From assembly GCA_964036295.1 (NCBI GenBank), contig OZ038466.1, positions 4,566,001 through 4,630,000 of the forward strand: a stretch of DNA of 64,000 nucleotides, in the 5' to 3' direction. The notes under the pieces were generated by a model, which was not told the origin of the DNA, did not search any database, and was given only the letters and a program-made list of their open reading frames with translations. This stretch comes from Plumapathes pennacea. Its lineage: Eukaryota; Cnidaria; Anthozoa; Antipatharia; Myriopathidae. Shown piece by piece: positions 1-16,873 of this stretch (position 1 is the first letter of the stretch; every line of letters starts with the position of its first letter). The position numbers were made by a program, and so were the translations under genes.

Positions 1-567
1 TTTAAGGTTCTAGAAGGTTTTTAGTGCACCAAATTAAACATCCAATGGCAATGACTAGGTAGATATAAAACTTGTAATGTATATTACAGCAACAGTAGCG
101 TCAAATTTGTTTGTATTAAAAAAAAATTCGCACCTTTCTTAGCAGGATCCCTACCATCCTTATCTGGATCCCGAACATGGACTTAAAAGTATTTAAGGTC
201 CTGGAGTGTTTTTAGTGCACCAAATTAAACATCCAATGGCGATGACTAGGTGATATCAAGCTTGTAATGTATATTACAGCAACAGCAGTGAAAAAATTGT
301 TTATATTAGAAAAATTCTGTCGCCGTTCTTAGCAGGATCCCGACCATCCTTAGTTGGATCCCGAACATTGGATTTAAAAATATTTAAGGGTCTGGAGGGT
401 TTTTAGTGCACCCAATTAAACATCGTATGGCGATGACTATGTAAATATCAAACTTGTAATGTATATTACAGTAACAGCAGCGTAAAATTTGTTTATATTA
501 GAAAAATTTTGTCGCCGTTCTTAGCAGGATCCCGACCATCCTTAGCTGGATCCCGAACATTGGACTT
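1..567. repeat. Satellite array, left arm (three ~186-bp units, truncated by window edge)
   Basis: Three direct copies of a ~186 bp unit are visible, at about 1-194, 195-381 and 382-567. Each contains TTTTTAGTGCACC, AATTAAACATC, CTTGTAATGTATATTACAG and a pair of GGATCC-bearing segments around TTAGCAGGATCC. The same unit occurs in the opposite orientation at 1306-2213. No coding potential was recognised. The array may continue to the left of the window. Confidence 0.85.
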
Positions 568-1305
568 ATGAAATATTCGCTACAAGGATCCAGTTCGGAA
601 AAGAAAAGGCCGTCGTCACCCAAACCGTAAAACGTTACTTTCAAAAATATATCAGAGTATACATGTGTTTTATATTTCACAAGCCGAATCAAGCAATTCT
701 AAACCACTGAATTTGGTTACTCAATGCTATCTCATCGTCTTCTCGTTTCGTTGCCGAGTTCACGGCCTCTAAGCTCGCCGGTGCATTCCTGTATTTATAG
801 TGTCAACAGATAAATACAGGTATCGCACCGACTTCAACGACGCTAAAATTTCCGAGAGCACCCAACGAAGATATTTCTCAAAATACGTTAGTTTGCACAA
901 ATGTATGGTTACTTGTCCAAAACATAGTTTATTTTCTGCTTTTTTTAACGTTGCTGGCAAACACAGAGGTGTTCCACACTTCCAGGAAGGCAATTCAGAA
1001 TATCCGTTTCCCAGCAGAGCGGTCCCAGAAAATCTCCCAGCCAGCAACTTCATGGTGTACCACTTTGTCAGAAAATGTCAGCACTTCAAACAAAAATGTA
1101 GCCTCGATTGCAGTCTTGCTTGTTCCCATGCCTCCAGCGAGACTGAAAGCAGCTATCTCTCTCCCAGCAGTCCGATTTATTAATTTTTTTCCCAGCCAGC
1201 AAAAAAAAAAAAAACAGATAGATCTCATGCCAGCCAGGACAGGTTGCAGTGCGGAACACATATTTTGTGGAACAGCTCCGATGGGTGCTCCTCAATATTT
1301 CTACT
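568..1305. other. Unique core between inverted satellite arrays
   Basis: This ~740 bp segment separates the two oppositely oriented arrays. Short overlapping ORFs occur on both strands (for example 769-1053 minus and 951-1307 plus), but none shows a recognisable domain. A poly-A run is near 1200. The left edge (AAATATTCGCT at about 570) resembles the sequence just outside the right array (about 2213), so core and arrays may belong to one mobile element. That link is an inference. Confidence 0.5.
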
Positions 1306-2213
1306 AAGTCCAACGTTGGGGATCCAGCTAAGGATGGTCGGGATCCTGCTAAGAACGGCGACAGAATTTTTCTAATATAAACAAATTTGACGCTGCTGTT
1401 GCTGTAATATACATTACAAGTTTGATATCTACCTGGTCATCGCCATTGGATGTTTAATTTGTTGCACTAAAAACCCTCCACAACCTTAAATACTTTTAAG
1501 TCCAATGTTCGGGATCCAGCTAAGGAAGGACGGGATCCTGCTAAGAACGGCGACAGAATTTTTCTAATATAAACAAATTTTACGCTGCTGTTGCTGTAAT
1601 ATACATTACAAGTTTGATATCTACCTAGTCATTGCCATTGGCTGTTGGATTTGGTGCACTAAAATCTCTCCAGAACCTTAAATACTTTTAAGTCCAATGT
1701 TCGGGATCCTGCTAAGAACGGCGACAGAATTTTTCTAATATTAAAAACAAATTTTACGCTGCTGTTGCTGTAATATACATTACAAGTTTGATATCTACCT
1801 GGTCATCGCCATTGGATGTTTAATTTGTTGCACTAAAAACCCTCCACAACCTTAAATACTTTTAAGTCCAATGTTCGGGATCCTGCTAAGAACGGCGACA
1901 GAATTTTTCTAATATAAACAAATTTTACGCTGCTGTTGCTGTAATATACATTACAAGTTTGATATCTACCTAGTCATCGCCATTGGCTGTTGGATTTGGT
2001 GCACTAAAATCTCTCCAGAACCTTAAATATTTCTAAGTCCAATGTTCGGGATCCAACTAAGGATGGACGGGATCCTGCTAAGAACGGCGACAGAATTTTT
2101 CTATAACAAATTTGACGCTGCGGTTGCTGTAATATACATTACAAGTTTGGTATCTACCTAGTCATCGCCATTGGCTGTTGGATTTGGTGCACTAAAAACC
2201 CTCGAGAACCTTA
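1306..2213. repeat. Satellite array, right arm (five inverted units)
   Basis: Five units are the reverse complement of the left array, at about 1306-1496, 1497-1683, 1684-1863, 1864-2034 and 2035-2213. Units 3 and 4 lack ~20 bp between two GGGATCC repeats (GTTCGGGATCCTGCTAAG instead of the longer form). This is a typical slippage or short-repeat deletion, and its presence in adjacent units suggests local unit duplication after the deletion. Confidence 0.85.
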
Positions 2214-3127
2214 AATATTCGCTCAATTTCTGCAGTAAACGTCTTGTACCCAAACGAGTGGGTCCCAGACTCCCGACCAAATTCTCCCGCCCGACAATTT
2301 CCGGGATTTGGCATCTCTTCATAGGCAGCTGCTGAGCACGAACTAATAAATTTTGAGCCTGGAAGATTACTGTACGTCTAACATTACGTGTAAAAGTCAA
2401 GTCCCTTCCGCTCACAAGAAGACTTTCTTACAATACTTTGAGCCATATGTACTTTATAATCTTAGTCTTTGGTTCAAACTCTGCAGTTCTTTGGGAAAAA
2501 GCATCAAAAAAGGAATTTAGTTAATCCTGGATTAACTTAATCTACGGTGAACAAGCAGGCCCTTAAGACATGGGTCTGTCTTGGACCAGTGAATTGATTG
2601 ATTATTTATTTAAGCTCAACAGAAGTTAAGTCATTAATAAACAAACCCAAGATTAGCCCAGTCATGGCTTTAAACCACTAAACACTGCACACTTTCAGTT
2701 GGTGTTTTCCAAATCATCGATTCACACATTTGCCCAGGTTACAAAGATGTTTTTTTATTTTTCAACAGCAGTAATTTCAAGAACATTATATCTGATTGCT
2801 ACACTGAGTCCATACAATCTGTACATAGACAAGAAAAGCATGCATTGTACCCAAGAGAGCTGAGCAATACAATAAACAAGCACATCAAGATAGTGACTAA
2901 GACAGTGATAAACAGCCCTTCTCTAGTACTGGCAGAGTTTACACTTAAAACTGCCAAGTCTCTCTTGTGCTGTCAAGCAAGACACAATGAAACAACAAAA
3001 CAAAAATAATTCTATGCTTTCTGTTGCAGCCACTTTTATTTTGATCGACACTTCCATAGGGTGCAGTTCTCTGTCCCCTTCTATTTTTTTGAAGTTTTTT
3101 TCACATTTAGTGTTAAAATGGACATAT
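2214..3127. other. Gene-free stretch, probable eIF4A 3' UTR and flank
   Basis: No supported gene is seen. The ORF at 2158-2415 (minus) runs out of the satellite and has no recognisable domain. Around 2515-2540 there is a fragment of a repeat (TTAATCCTGGATTAAC) that recurs as a complete inverted-repeat element at 51236-51476. The part nearest 3127 is likely the 3' UTR of the minus-strand helicase gene. Confidence 0.4.
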
Positions 3128-8975
<5,848 letters not shown>

Positions 8976-9060
8976 GTCGCATACACCGCGGTAAAAGGAA
9001 GAAGTCAGCCAAGCAGCTGGCCTATAGGGGCCCCCGATGCATTGGTCAATGACACCCCTC

Positions 9061-9086
9061 TGACGTCATCTCACTTCCGATTGGCA
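9061..9086 (-). promoter_or_regulatory. Probable eIF4A core/proximal promoter motifs
   Basis: Read on the minus strand, a CCAAT box, an ETS-like CGGAAGT and a perfect palindromic CRE (TGACGTCA, 9061-9068) follow each other within 26 bp. They lie roughly 90-110 bp upstream of the eIF4A start codon at 8975. This arrangement is typical of housekeeping promoters. Binding is inferred from motif matches only. Confidence 0.5.
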
Positions 9087-9891
9087 AACGGTGGACAGAT
9101 GACGCCTTTTATTCGCATATTGTCGACTTTCAAGACTTTCAAACTACAATTTTTTTTTACCAAATTACGCAAATTGGTAAATCTCCCGTATCAGAAAAGA
9201 CACATCTCTGTAACCTAACCTCCTTTATCGGCAATAGTGGCAAAATGCGTTTCTGACATCTTAGGGTGGCGAATGGCATACCTATAAAATCGTGGGTCTC
9301 AGAAAGTTTTGGTCCGATCTCAGAATCTCGGCAGCTTTTTTGATGAGTCTCGAAGTCTTGTTTTTTTGTTTTTTGTTGTTTTTTGTTGTTGTTGTTGTTT
9401 TTTTTTTCGTCTCCAAGTCTCGGAGTGGTTAAAGCATCGGTCTCGGATATTCAAACTCTCAGCGTCTGGGCGAGTCTCGGATTTTACCATTCGCCACCCC
9501 TACCTTTGGGCGGATGCGTTGCACAAAAAATAAAATAAAAATCCATATGTGAGGTTGACTGAGATCACTTGTTATAATTTGCCGACGTTTGCCTAAATTT
9601 GGATGAAACATACGACTCAAACCCGATTGATCCACTGACACAGATAAAATGTCACTAAATGTCCTTCGAGTTCAAGCTCAGTCACTGCACCACCGTGTTC
9701 GGAGCGCTTTTTTGTGAGTGCGCCTTTATTTGGTTTTTATCTTTGGATTGTGTCTTGGGCGAGGTCTGCCGTGGAGCATGTGACTCGGCATATGCCGGCG
9801 TCACGCCATGTTTGGCCGAAAGGCTCATTGAAGTCGGATCACGCGATGGTTCACTAATCACTCTTAACTCAAAGCAGTCGGCCCTCGCGGC

Positions 9892-9959
9892 TATAAAAGT
9901 AACGGAATAACTGTTCAAGTTAAGACGTTTTGAATCAAGTTCCTGTCAACATATTGCCG
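9892..9959 (+). promoter_or_regulatory. TATA box and non-coding first exon of orphan gene copy 1
   Basis: A consensus TATAAAAG lies at 9892-9899. About 60 bp downstream a strong splice donor (GCCG|GTAAGT) falls at 9959/9960. It pairs with an acceptor (CTTTGGCAG) ending at 10531, five bases before the ATG at 10536. The simplest model is transcription start near 9920-9925, a short 5' UTR exon and a 572-bp 5' UTR intron. Confidence 0.65.
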
Positions 9960-10535
9960 GTAAGTACGGAAGCTTCATAGTTTAAAACTCGAACTACCAA
10001 CTAACAAAGACTTAAATGTTGACTATGCGTACTCTGGCCTACTCTAAAACTAACCAGATATCGAAAACCATTGCTTTGCCTTCAACTCCTGGCTGTGTTA
10101 GTGCGATTCCCAAAAGACAAACGGCTCGGCCTTGCTTTGAGGCGATAATGTAGACTCTCCTAGCGGTTGACTGTATGGATAGTGTAGTGAGAATTGATAC
10201 TTTAATCGGTTTAATAAATGCCAAGTTCTCCAGCCATACAGTACTGATGTAAATAGATATCTGGTGAGAAACTAAAAGCACAAATCTGAACAGTGAAGGT
10301 TGATCAATCCTGGGAGTGAAACTCAACTACGTTTTCTCTCGCATTTCGACCTCGGTGCCGAAGATTAGAATACTGTACAAAGAGTTCTAAACCTTTGGGA
10401 CGGCGTAAAAATTGGACAATTTTTATGTGAAAATCCGTCGTATAATACAATGCGAGACTTTCCCAGTCAGCTATGATTTATACTAACAGTCGACATTTTT
10501 TGTACTAATCAGTACAACTGATCTTTGGCAGACAA

Positions 10536-11591
10536 ATGGCATCGGCTACGGTTTCTAAGTGTATCAAAGGTTTTCCTACAAAAGAGATTATGTCGTCCAG
10601 TGGAGGCCGAGCAGCAAAACAGATGAGTGAGACGTGGAAGAATATCGGAGAAAAGCAGTTGGGACGAAGGCGTGTGGCAGAGTCGGTCCAGAGTCTAAAG
10701 ATTGTCAGTAAAGCGAAGTCAGATCTGAGCACCCACAAAGACGAAGCAATGGATGAAGAAGGGAGTGGTCTGGGGAAAGAGAGGGGAAGGAAATCTCTTG
10801 CAAAGGTCTGCACCAATGGCGACAAGAAACGGAACGAAACAAAGGGTCTTGGGTTGGCCCTGTCGCGTGTTAGAAAAGGAGTGTTAGAAGGCGAAATCGT
10901 TGACAAGATTCTTGCTGTTCTAGCCACAATACAATCCATGGCGGCGCTCGAATTGAAAGTGAAGTTCAGCAAATACTCACTGAGCCTGCATAAGGTCGCT
11001 GGACGAGTCAAGCTTGTTCAATGTCGCCTTGTACTGGACGTACAAAACCACAACATGAGGCTAAAAATTCAAAACTCGAGTGCAGTACCTCGGTTGATTC
11101 CAACGCCAGTGCAACAAGCGGTCACAGCAATGAACTTGCTTATCAACCGTCTTCCGCTAAACACTGAAGATAGTGTCTTCCGCCTCTTCATGACCATCAG
11201 TGACGCTGCCTTCACTACTGGTGCTGCGAGTCATGACGTCATCAATGACGTGTCCAAGCCTGTCCTGAGCCCAGGTGGCGCCATCAATGATGTCTGTAAC
11301 GCAAGTGATTTCCTAAGTGCGCTGAAAAGTTTAGATATTCAGATTTTGTGTTCATCCGTTTTGAAACTTGAGCTGAAGAAGAGAAAGCTGTTTTCAAAGA
11401 TCGGACGGAAAATGGTGATGATCGACGCAAAAGAAGGCCTGGAAATTGTGAAAGAACCGCGCGTTCTTTTTAAACGGCGCGAGTTTCGAGACGCCCAGGG
11501 TATTGTGCAAGCGTGGGTTAGATCCTGCTCCGGATTTAAAGTCGCTCAACAAGTTCTGTACATCGCAGAAATTATAAAAGATACCAGATAG
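10536..11591 (+). CDS. Orphan protein, 351 aa, copy 1
   Basis: A single uninterrupted coding exon follows a 5' UTR intron whose acceptor ends at 10531. I do not recognise the family. The N-terminal ~110 residues are rich in Lys/Arg with basic clusters (GRRRVAES, KERGRKSLAKV, GDKKRNETK) that could act as nuclear signals. There are no signal peptide and no membrane segments. The C-terminal half is predicted mixed alpha/beta, with runs such as LPLNTEDSVFRLFMTISDAAF. The near-identical copy at 20818-21876 supports real coding: most differences are few and the frame is preserved. A conserved TATA box and splice sites in both copies argue for expression. Function unknown. Confidence 0.75.
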   Translation: MASATVSKCIKGFPTKEIMSSSGGRAAKQMSETWKNIGEKQLGRRRVAESVQSLKIVSKAKSDLSTHKDEAMDEEGSGLGKERGRKSLAKVCTNGDKKRNETKGLGLALSRVRKGVLEGEIVDKILAVLATIQSMAALELKVKFSKYSLSLHKVAGRVKLVQCRLVLDVQNHNMRLKIQNSSAVPRLIPTPVQQAVTAMNLLINRLPLNTEDSVFRLFMTISDAAFTTGAASHDVINDVSKPVLSPGGAINDVCNASDFLSALKSLDIQILCSSVLKLELKKRKLFSKIGRKMVMIDAKEGLEIVKEPRVLFKRREFRDAQGIVQAWVRSCSGFKVAQQVLYIAEIIKDTR

Positions 11592-12133
11592 TAAGCATTT
11601 CCCGTAAATCACAGGACACGGGAAGCAAACGCCCAATTGTAGAGTTCATGTCAAGTTTGTGACTCTCTCTGATATGTACCGAATCTAGCATATAAAGTTT
11701 TTTTATAAAATTAAACTAAAGAATACTATTGAAAAATATTGTTGCAGTTTTTTAGGGAGGGGGTGGGGAGGGGGTGTTGTACTTGGTGTACCCAAGGTGA
11801 CTCGGAGAGGAGGGTACCTCGTCAACCTTTCTCCAATTTACGTGAGACTGATGATGCGGACGAGTCATTACATGGCTAGACCGGTATGAAAGTATCAAGT
11901 TATTGCTTTGCATGAGACAGGAATGAACTCTGCATAGGCCGGTACAACTTCAGAATGAATCCAGAGTTTTGTTCAATGACCGCTGACTCACAAATATGGT
12001 GACCGCACGGTGGAAATACCATCCTCAATCCCAGGCTCTTTTCCCTACCCGGAAAAGAGTCTGGGAACGAGAATGTGAAAAAAACGTTCGCGGTGCTGCG
12101 TTTTTGCTAATTGCGCCCATCCCTGAATCAACC
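11592..12133. other. Intergenic, orphan gene to Ly6-like gene (unit 1)
   Basis: This stretch contains the 3' end of the orphan gene transcript (AT-rich at about 11690-11740) and the promoter region of the downstream Ly6-like gene. At about 11990 the sequence CTCACAAATATGGTG is the uninterrupted counterpart of the site that carries a fold-back element in unit 2. No additional gene is seen. Confidence 0.5.
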
Positions 12134-15100
12134 ATGAAGTGTTTTCAGCTCGCCTGTGCTTTCGTTTTCTGTGTTCTTCCTGTTGGTAAGTTATCGTCTT
12201 TAGATCGATTACATATCGCTTTGATTGGCGCAGGTAGTTTAGCGTTTATAAATTACGCTAAAGCAATACTTTGGGTATAGCTAGCTTAATCGCTGCTTCG
12301 TCGCAGCCGTTCATTGCATGCAATCCGCGTATAGCTTAGCTTTATTCAAGTTCATGGAAGATTTAGGGCCACTTCATATGAGCCTGGTTACCGAGATCTC
12401 GCCCTCCCACTATTTCCTTTGTTATAATTCCGATGTGTTCATATGAGAGAGCGGGCCAGCCCGGTTACCGAGATCTCGGTCTTTGCGACAGGGATCTCGG
12501 TTAACCGGGCTGGCCCGTTTCTCATATGAACACTCCAGCCCGGTTAACCGAGATGAAAATGTTTCAACTATACATGCGAGTCTGAAATGTACTTGCTTCT
12601 TAATTTGGCTTTAATGGCAGAATTGGCAAAAACTTTTGCTTTATAGACACTCTATCTCGGTTACCCGGGCTGAAATTTCATCGGCAGAAATTTCAGACAT
12701 CCGGTTGCGCGTTTCACGCTGAGAGCCGCTCAAGAAATAATAAAGAAATGTATGGGATCTGATAATAAATTGCGCTTTTTGCTTAGCTGAAGCACGTTCG
12801 TAAAAATGTCTGGGCAGCATTCGGAAGAGGAAAGCTTCCTAAACACAACAGTACAAAAAGTATTTATCTCCGGTAAAATTCGATGTGTACTTTTTTGAAT
12901 TTAAAATTTCGGCCGACGTAAGAAGGGATTGATAGCAGAATACGCTCAAAACCGGCTACTGTCACTTTTTAAACTGCATTTAATACAAGAACCTTGGGTA
13001 CAACGCAAAATGTTTACCCCGTACCTGATTGTCGAAGGATTGAACATCTCCAGTGAAGCCTCGGTCAGTCCCCTGGAGCAAATTCTATGTGTACTTTTTG
13101 CGTTTGAATTTGCAGTTCACAGCCAGCCATGGCGAATACCTCCCGTGAAATACGCTGACTTCGGATGTTGATATTTTGGGCTAGGAAGCTCCAAATCGCA
13201 TGAAAATTGCATCAAACGAAAGCTAATTTCAACTAGGTCGTTCAGCGGCACATCTCCCAAACGTAGCAGTCTCTTTTTGAACTGGAGAAACTCATCCCTC
13301 CCCCACCCCACTGAGGCAAAATACGTAACAATGTTGAATGTATGAATGGCGCATGTTCATACCGCACGCCGCTGAAAAAGACCGGAAGCAATCGTGGACG
13401 CGAAATGTCCGGAATTTCTGGCGATGTCCCATATGAACACACGACCGGGCTGGCCCGGTTGACTGAGTCAGCCCGGTCAACCGGGTTCATATGAAGAGGC
13501 CCTAACCTTTGTTGCTTGTCCTTTATGAATAAGTATCTAAGTTTAACACAAAACGGAGTCTGAAGCTCCCGATTTGCTTTCACTAAGCACTGTTCCCTTC
13601 TTCGGCACGCTTCCGTTCATGATGCTGTCCGTTATAGCATGTTTGTCGTCTTTTCTCTAAACGTATTTGGCGCTGTTCGATCGTTTCACGATTTCGCCTT
13701 GCTCGCCCAGCTCTGGTTCAGCTCCACCGCACATCACGCATGGCGACTTTGAACTATAAACCAAAGAGCAACGCAAGGAAGCGGCATTGCCACTTATTTA
13801 TTTGCGTTATCAGATTGCAATTTGAAATTCGCTTTTGTTTCTGATTGTCCATGAATATTGCCAAACTTGATGGAGCAAACCGAAAGAGTAGCAAATCCAA
13901 ATAGAGCAATGAAAGCATATTCATGCGATAATTACGCTCGACCATCTGGAATCAGCAGTGATCCATACCCAATGCGATTAGAACAGGACGCTTGTTTCTA
14001 TATATGCAAATGCGAGACTGCATAAAACAACAAATTCAACCTCGCGTTCAGGGTCTTGGTCCCGCTCGGTCGATTAATGGAATTAGAACAGTAGTCGTGG
14101 ACAAACTACACACTTTTCCCCAGGGAAATACGATTTACCGAGGGTGAAATGTGAAAAAAATTTCCCAAGGGAAAGTATCTCGTGTTTCATTTTCCTCAGG
14201 AAATCACCGGTCACACCGGTCACACCGTAACCAAGTTGACCTCGGGGTGTTCTTTCCCGCGAGTATATGCAATAACATGTCCGATAATCAACGTGAAGAG
14301 TTTACTCTTATTCGCTCACTTTTTGTCACTTTATTTCAACGAGCAAGGCGATCAAGAGCACTGCTATTACACTGTTTGATTGCTCGGAGACGTCGACGAA
14401 GACAACAAGTGGAATTATTTCGATTTAAGACCAGTTTGGCTTGTCAAGCAGGGCACCGGTCCACGCGAAACGCTTGGGTTCTTCCCAGGCTGCTCTGGTT
14501 TGCAAACATGCTGCAGTCAGATATTTTGAATACGTGGTGGAAGGAGAACTTTCGTGTTTCAAGACATACTTTTGACTTCATTTGTGCGCCATCTCTGCGC
14601 GGCAAATGTATCCCACGTGCTTAGTCTTCACTTCATGATCTGTCACTAGCGCATTAAGCGACGAGCCCCTATTGGTTAACATGCTGGGGAAATGAATTTA
14701 CCCTTGCTGTTTCTTATGGGTAGCTGTCAGGGGAAACTCTATTGTTCGCATGACATATTCAAGGCCCAGAGGGTGAAATAGCTGGGGTAAACTCGGTCAC
14801 ACTTAAAAATTTTAGTTACCCTTGGTAAAGTGAGGTTTCCCTAGGGTAAAAGTCTCTAGTGTAACCACGACTAATGTCGTTTCCTCGCAAAGTACTTATT
14901 CGTTTCTTCTTCAGAGTACAATCAAACTAAATTATACGAATTACCTTGGCTTCTGATTGGCTAAAAATTTTTTCTAACAGTACTGATTGGTGGTGCACTT
15001 GTATTTGTTATCAGCCTTCTCCCTTACGTGTAACCACTGTATACCCGACCAGGCCAGCATGATGAGGAACGTTACGAACCTGCCTAGTAACTTGTCCAAA

Positions 15101-15571
15101 GAGGGGTTTCAAGAGTATGTGGACTCCTTTTTTCTGTGCCAGAAACCCACTGGCGTCATCGAGTGCCCCACTGGTGGATATCTCCCCATGGATTCCTGTT
15201 CAACTCAAAAGATAAAAATGGGCCTTACGATTCCAGTGTTAAACCACACCCTCAACTACACCATGCGCACAATGAATTGTACATCCAACTTCACATGCAC
15301 CCCGGAGATGAAAAAATACTTTTGTGACACCCTTAAGGGAGTGCTGTACATCGAAGATCTCCTCAAGCTGGAAGATTGCACGTTTGAATGTTGCCAGGAG
15401 GATCGTTGCAATGGTCCTGACCTTGGGGAGAAGAAGGACCTTGATGAGAATCCGACAAGCAAAAGTCCAGGAAATGAGAAGCCGACAAGCAAAAGTCCAG
15501 GATATGAAGGCCATTTGATGAGCACCATGATTACTTGGATTGCCATGGTTCTATTCCCTGCATTTTACTAG
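12134..15571 (+). CDS. Ly6/uPAR (three-finger) domain, probable GPI-anchored surface protein, copy 1
   Basis: Two coding exons, 12134-12185 and 15015-15571, joined at phase 1 give 202 aa. Exon 1 encodes a signal peptide (MKCFQLACAFVFCVLPV). The mature part starts TCNHC and ends with the Ly6/uPAR hallmark CCQEDRCN, with about 12 cysteines in between. Several N-glycosylation sequons (NVT, NLS, NHT, NYT, NCT, NFT) are present. A Lys/Pro/Ser linker with two copies of a 10-residue repeat (EKPTSKSPG type) leads to a hydrophobic C-terminal tail of ~18 residues without a cytoplasmic segment, as in GPI-anchor signals. Family role: extracellular ligand binding or adhesion at the plasma membrane; the specific ligand is unknown. 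The intron is full of transposon insertions. Confidence 0.85.
12366..13502. mobile_element. TIR element with nested second element in Ly6 intron (unit 1)
   Basis: Left end GGGCCACTTCATATGA and right end TTCATATGAAGAGGCCC are inverted repeats. Subterminal segments carry many GGTTAACCGGGCT and CCGAGATCTCGG palindromes. A different TIR element (12679-13426) is inserted within it. No transposase was recognised, so it is a nonautonomous DNA element. Unit 2 has different sequence here, so its empty site is not available. Confidence 0.7.
12679..13426. mobile_element. CATCGCC-TIR element, copy a (nested)
   Basis: About 748 bp flanked by CATCGGCAGAAATTTC and its inverted partner GAATTTCTGGCGATG. The same element is present at 15646-16413. 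An 80-codon ORF (12929-13171) is shared by both copies but resembles no known protein, so coding is doubtful. Confidence 0.75.
14092..14873. mobile_element. Truncated PIF/Harbinger-type transposon in Ly6 intron (unit 1)
   Basis: The insertion is bounded by inverted TAGTCGTGG (14092) and CCACGACTA (ending 14873). Unit 2 carries the uninterrupted sequence at about 27640 (GAACAGGTGTCGATGTCG). Internal G/C-rich subterminal segments (CCCCAGGGAAA and complement) also pair. It contains the start of a Harbinger-like transposase ORF (14277-14624) but not its DDE catalytic part. Confidence 0.75.
14277..14624 (+). pseudogene. N-terminal fragment of PIF/Harbinger transposase
   Basis: The translated segment contains RNAWVLPR, then NTWWKENFRVSRHTFDFIC. 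This closely follows the conserved N-terminal region of HARBI1-like nucleases (an R-x-W-V-x-PR motif followed by WWKENFRVSR-x-TF-x-F-I-C). The reading frame then leaves the homology (APSLRGKCIPRA) and stops, so the catalytic DDE domain is missing. It is a transposase relic inside the insertion 14092-14873. The assignment is by motif recall and was not tested by search. Confidence 0.7.
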
Positions 15572-15645
15572 TGTTTAAGTTACATGCATAAAAAGTAGAT
15601 GATAACTCTGAAGTGTAGTTTGCATTTGTTTTGGTTTGGTAATTT

Positions 15646-16413
15646 CATCGCCAGAAATTTCAGACATCCGGTTGCGCCATCTCGGAAGAGGCATCAGGTT
15701 TCACGCTGAAAGCCGCTCAAGAAATAACAAAGAAATGTATGGGATCTGATAATAAATTGCGCTTTTCGCTTAACTGAAGCACGTTCGTAAAAATGTCTGG
15801 GCAGCATTCGGAAGAGGAAAGCTTCCTAAACACAACAGTACAAAAAATATTTATCTCCGGTAAAATTCGGTGTGTACTTTTTTGAATTTAAAATTTCGGC
15901 CGACGTAAGAAGGGATTGATAGCAGAATACGCTCAAAACCGGCTACTGTCACTTTTTAAGCTGCATTTAATACAAGAACCTTGGGTACAACGCAAAATGT
16001 CTATCCCGTACCTGATTGTCGAAGGATTGAACATCTCCTGTGAAGCCTCAGTCAGTCCCCTGGAGCAAATCCGATGTGTACTTTTTGTGTTTGAATTTGC
16101 AGTTCACAGCCAGCCATGGCGAATACCTCCCGTGAAATACGCTAACTTCGGATGTTGATATTTTGGGCTGGGAAGCTCCAAATCGCATGAAAATTGCACC
16201 AAACGAAAGCTAATTTCAACTAGGTCGTTCAGCGGCACGTCTCATAAACGTAGCAGTCTCTTTTTGAACCGGAGAAACCCATCCCTCCCCCACCCCACTG
16301 AGGCAAAGTACGTAACCATGTTGAATGTGTGAATGGCGCATGCTCATACCGTACGCCGCTGGGAAAGACCGCAAGCAATTGTGGACGCAAAATGTCCGGA
16401 ATTTCTGGCGATG
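15646..16413. mobile_element. CATCGCC-TIR element, copy b, with paralogous empty site
   Basis: A 768-bp insertion downstream of the Ly6 copy 1 gene, bounded by CATCGCCAGAAATTTC and GAATTTCTGGCGATG. Unit 2 at about 28450 reads GGTAATTTGTAGATTTAG without it. Comparison shows at most one duplicated base (T) at the insertion, in contrast to the longer duplications of most cut-and-paste families. Second copy at 12679-13426. Confidence 0.85.
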
Positions 16414-16659
16414 TGTAGATTTAGTTTTATCACTGATCAATACGTGTGATGATATGCCTAGGTAATAAGATTGCTCGTTGCCCTTCTTTAATGAAATTCC
16501 TTATTCCATTTAGTTAATGATAGGTTCTTAATGTTTTCACTTATTTCTCTCCTTTTAGTGGCAGGTTAGAATATCGATTTAGTAGTTGCTTTTTGTCTAA
16601 AACAGCAACGGTTTAGCAAAGCAACAAAAAACTTGGCCATGTAAATCGGCAACGACTTA

Positions 16660-16873
16660 AGCCTGGTCCTCACTAGCGCATAAGCATAAGCATAAGCATA
16701 AGCATAAGCATAAGCATAAGAATAAGAGAGCGACAGTGGCGACATAAGCATAAGCATAAGGATCAAACATGTTCGTTCCTTATGCTTATGCTTATGTCGC
16801 CACTGTCGCTCTCTTATTCTTATGCTTATGCTTATGCTTATGCTTATGCTTATGCGCTAGTGAGGACAAGGCT
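16660..16873. mobile_element. Palindromic hexamer-repeat MITE with TTA target duplication
   Basis: A near-perfect 214-bp inverted repeat. Each arm starts AGCCTGGTCCTCACTAGCGC (one mismatch between arms) and carries a run of CATAAG hexamers followed by GAGAGCGACAGTGGCGAC. The loop is only ~18 bp. It is flanked by TTA on both sides (16657-16659 and 16874-16876), and unit 2 has a single TTA at the same place (about 28705-28707). The TTA duplication fits the TWA target of PIF/Harbinger elements. Confidence 0.88.

Noticed and set aside
9659..9910. ORFs across the TATA region of the orphan gene
   Set aside because: They overlap the inferred promoter (TATAAAAG at 9892) on both strands, and the duplicate region in unit 2 does not preserve the full frame.
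12929..13171. 80-codon ORF shared by the two CATCGCC-TIR elements
   Set aside because: The shared frame follows from recent common origin of the element; no similarity to any protein was recognised.
16660..16873. CATAAG repeats as a simple microsatellite
   Set aside because: The two arms are inverted around a short loop, with TIRs and TTA target duplication, so the tract belongs to a transposable element.
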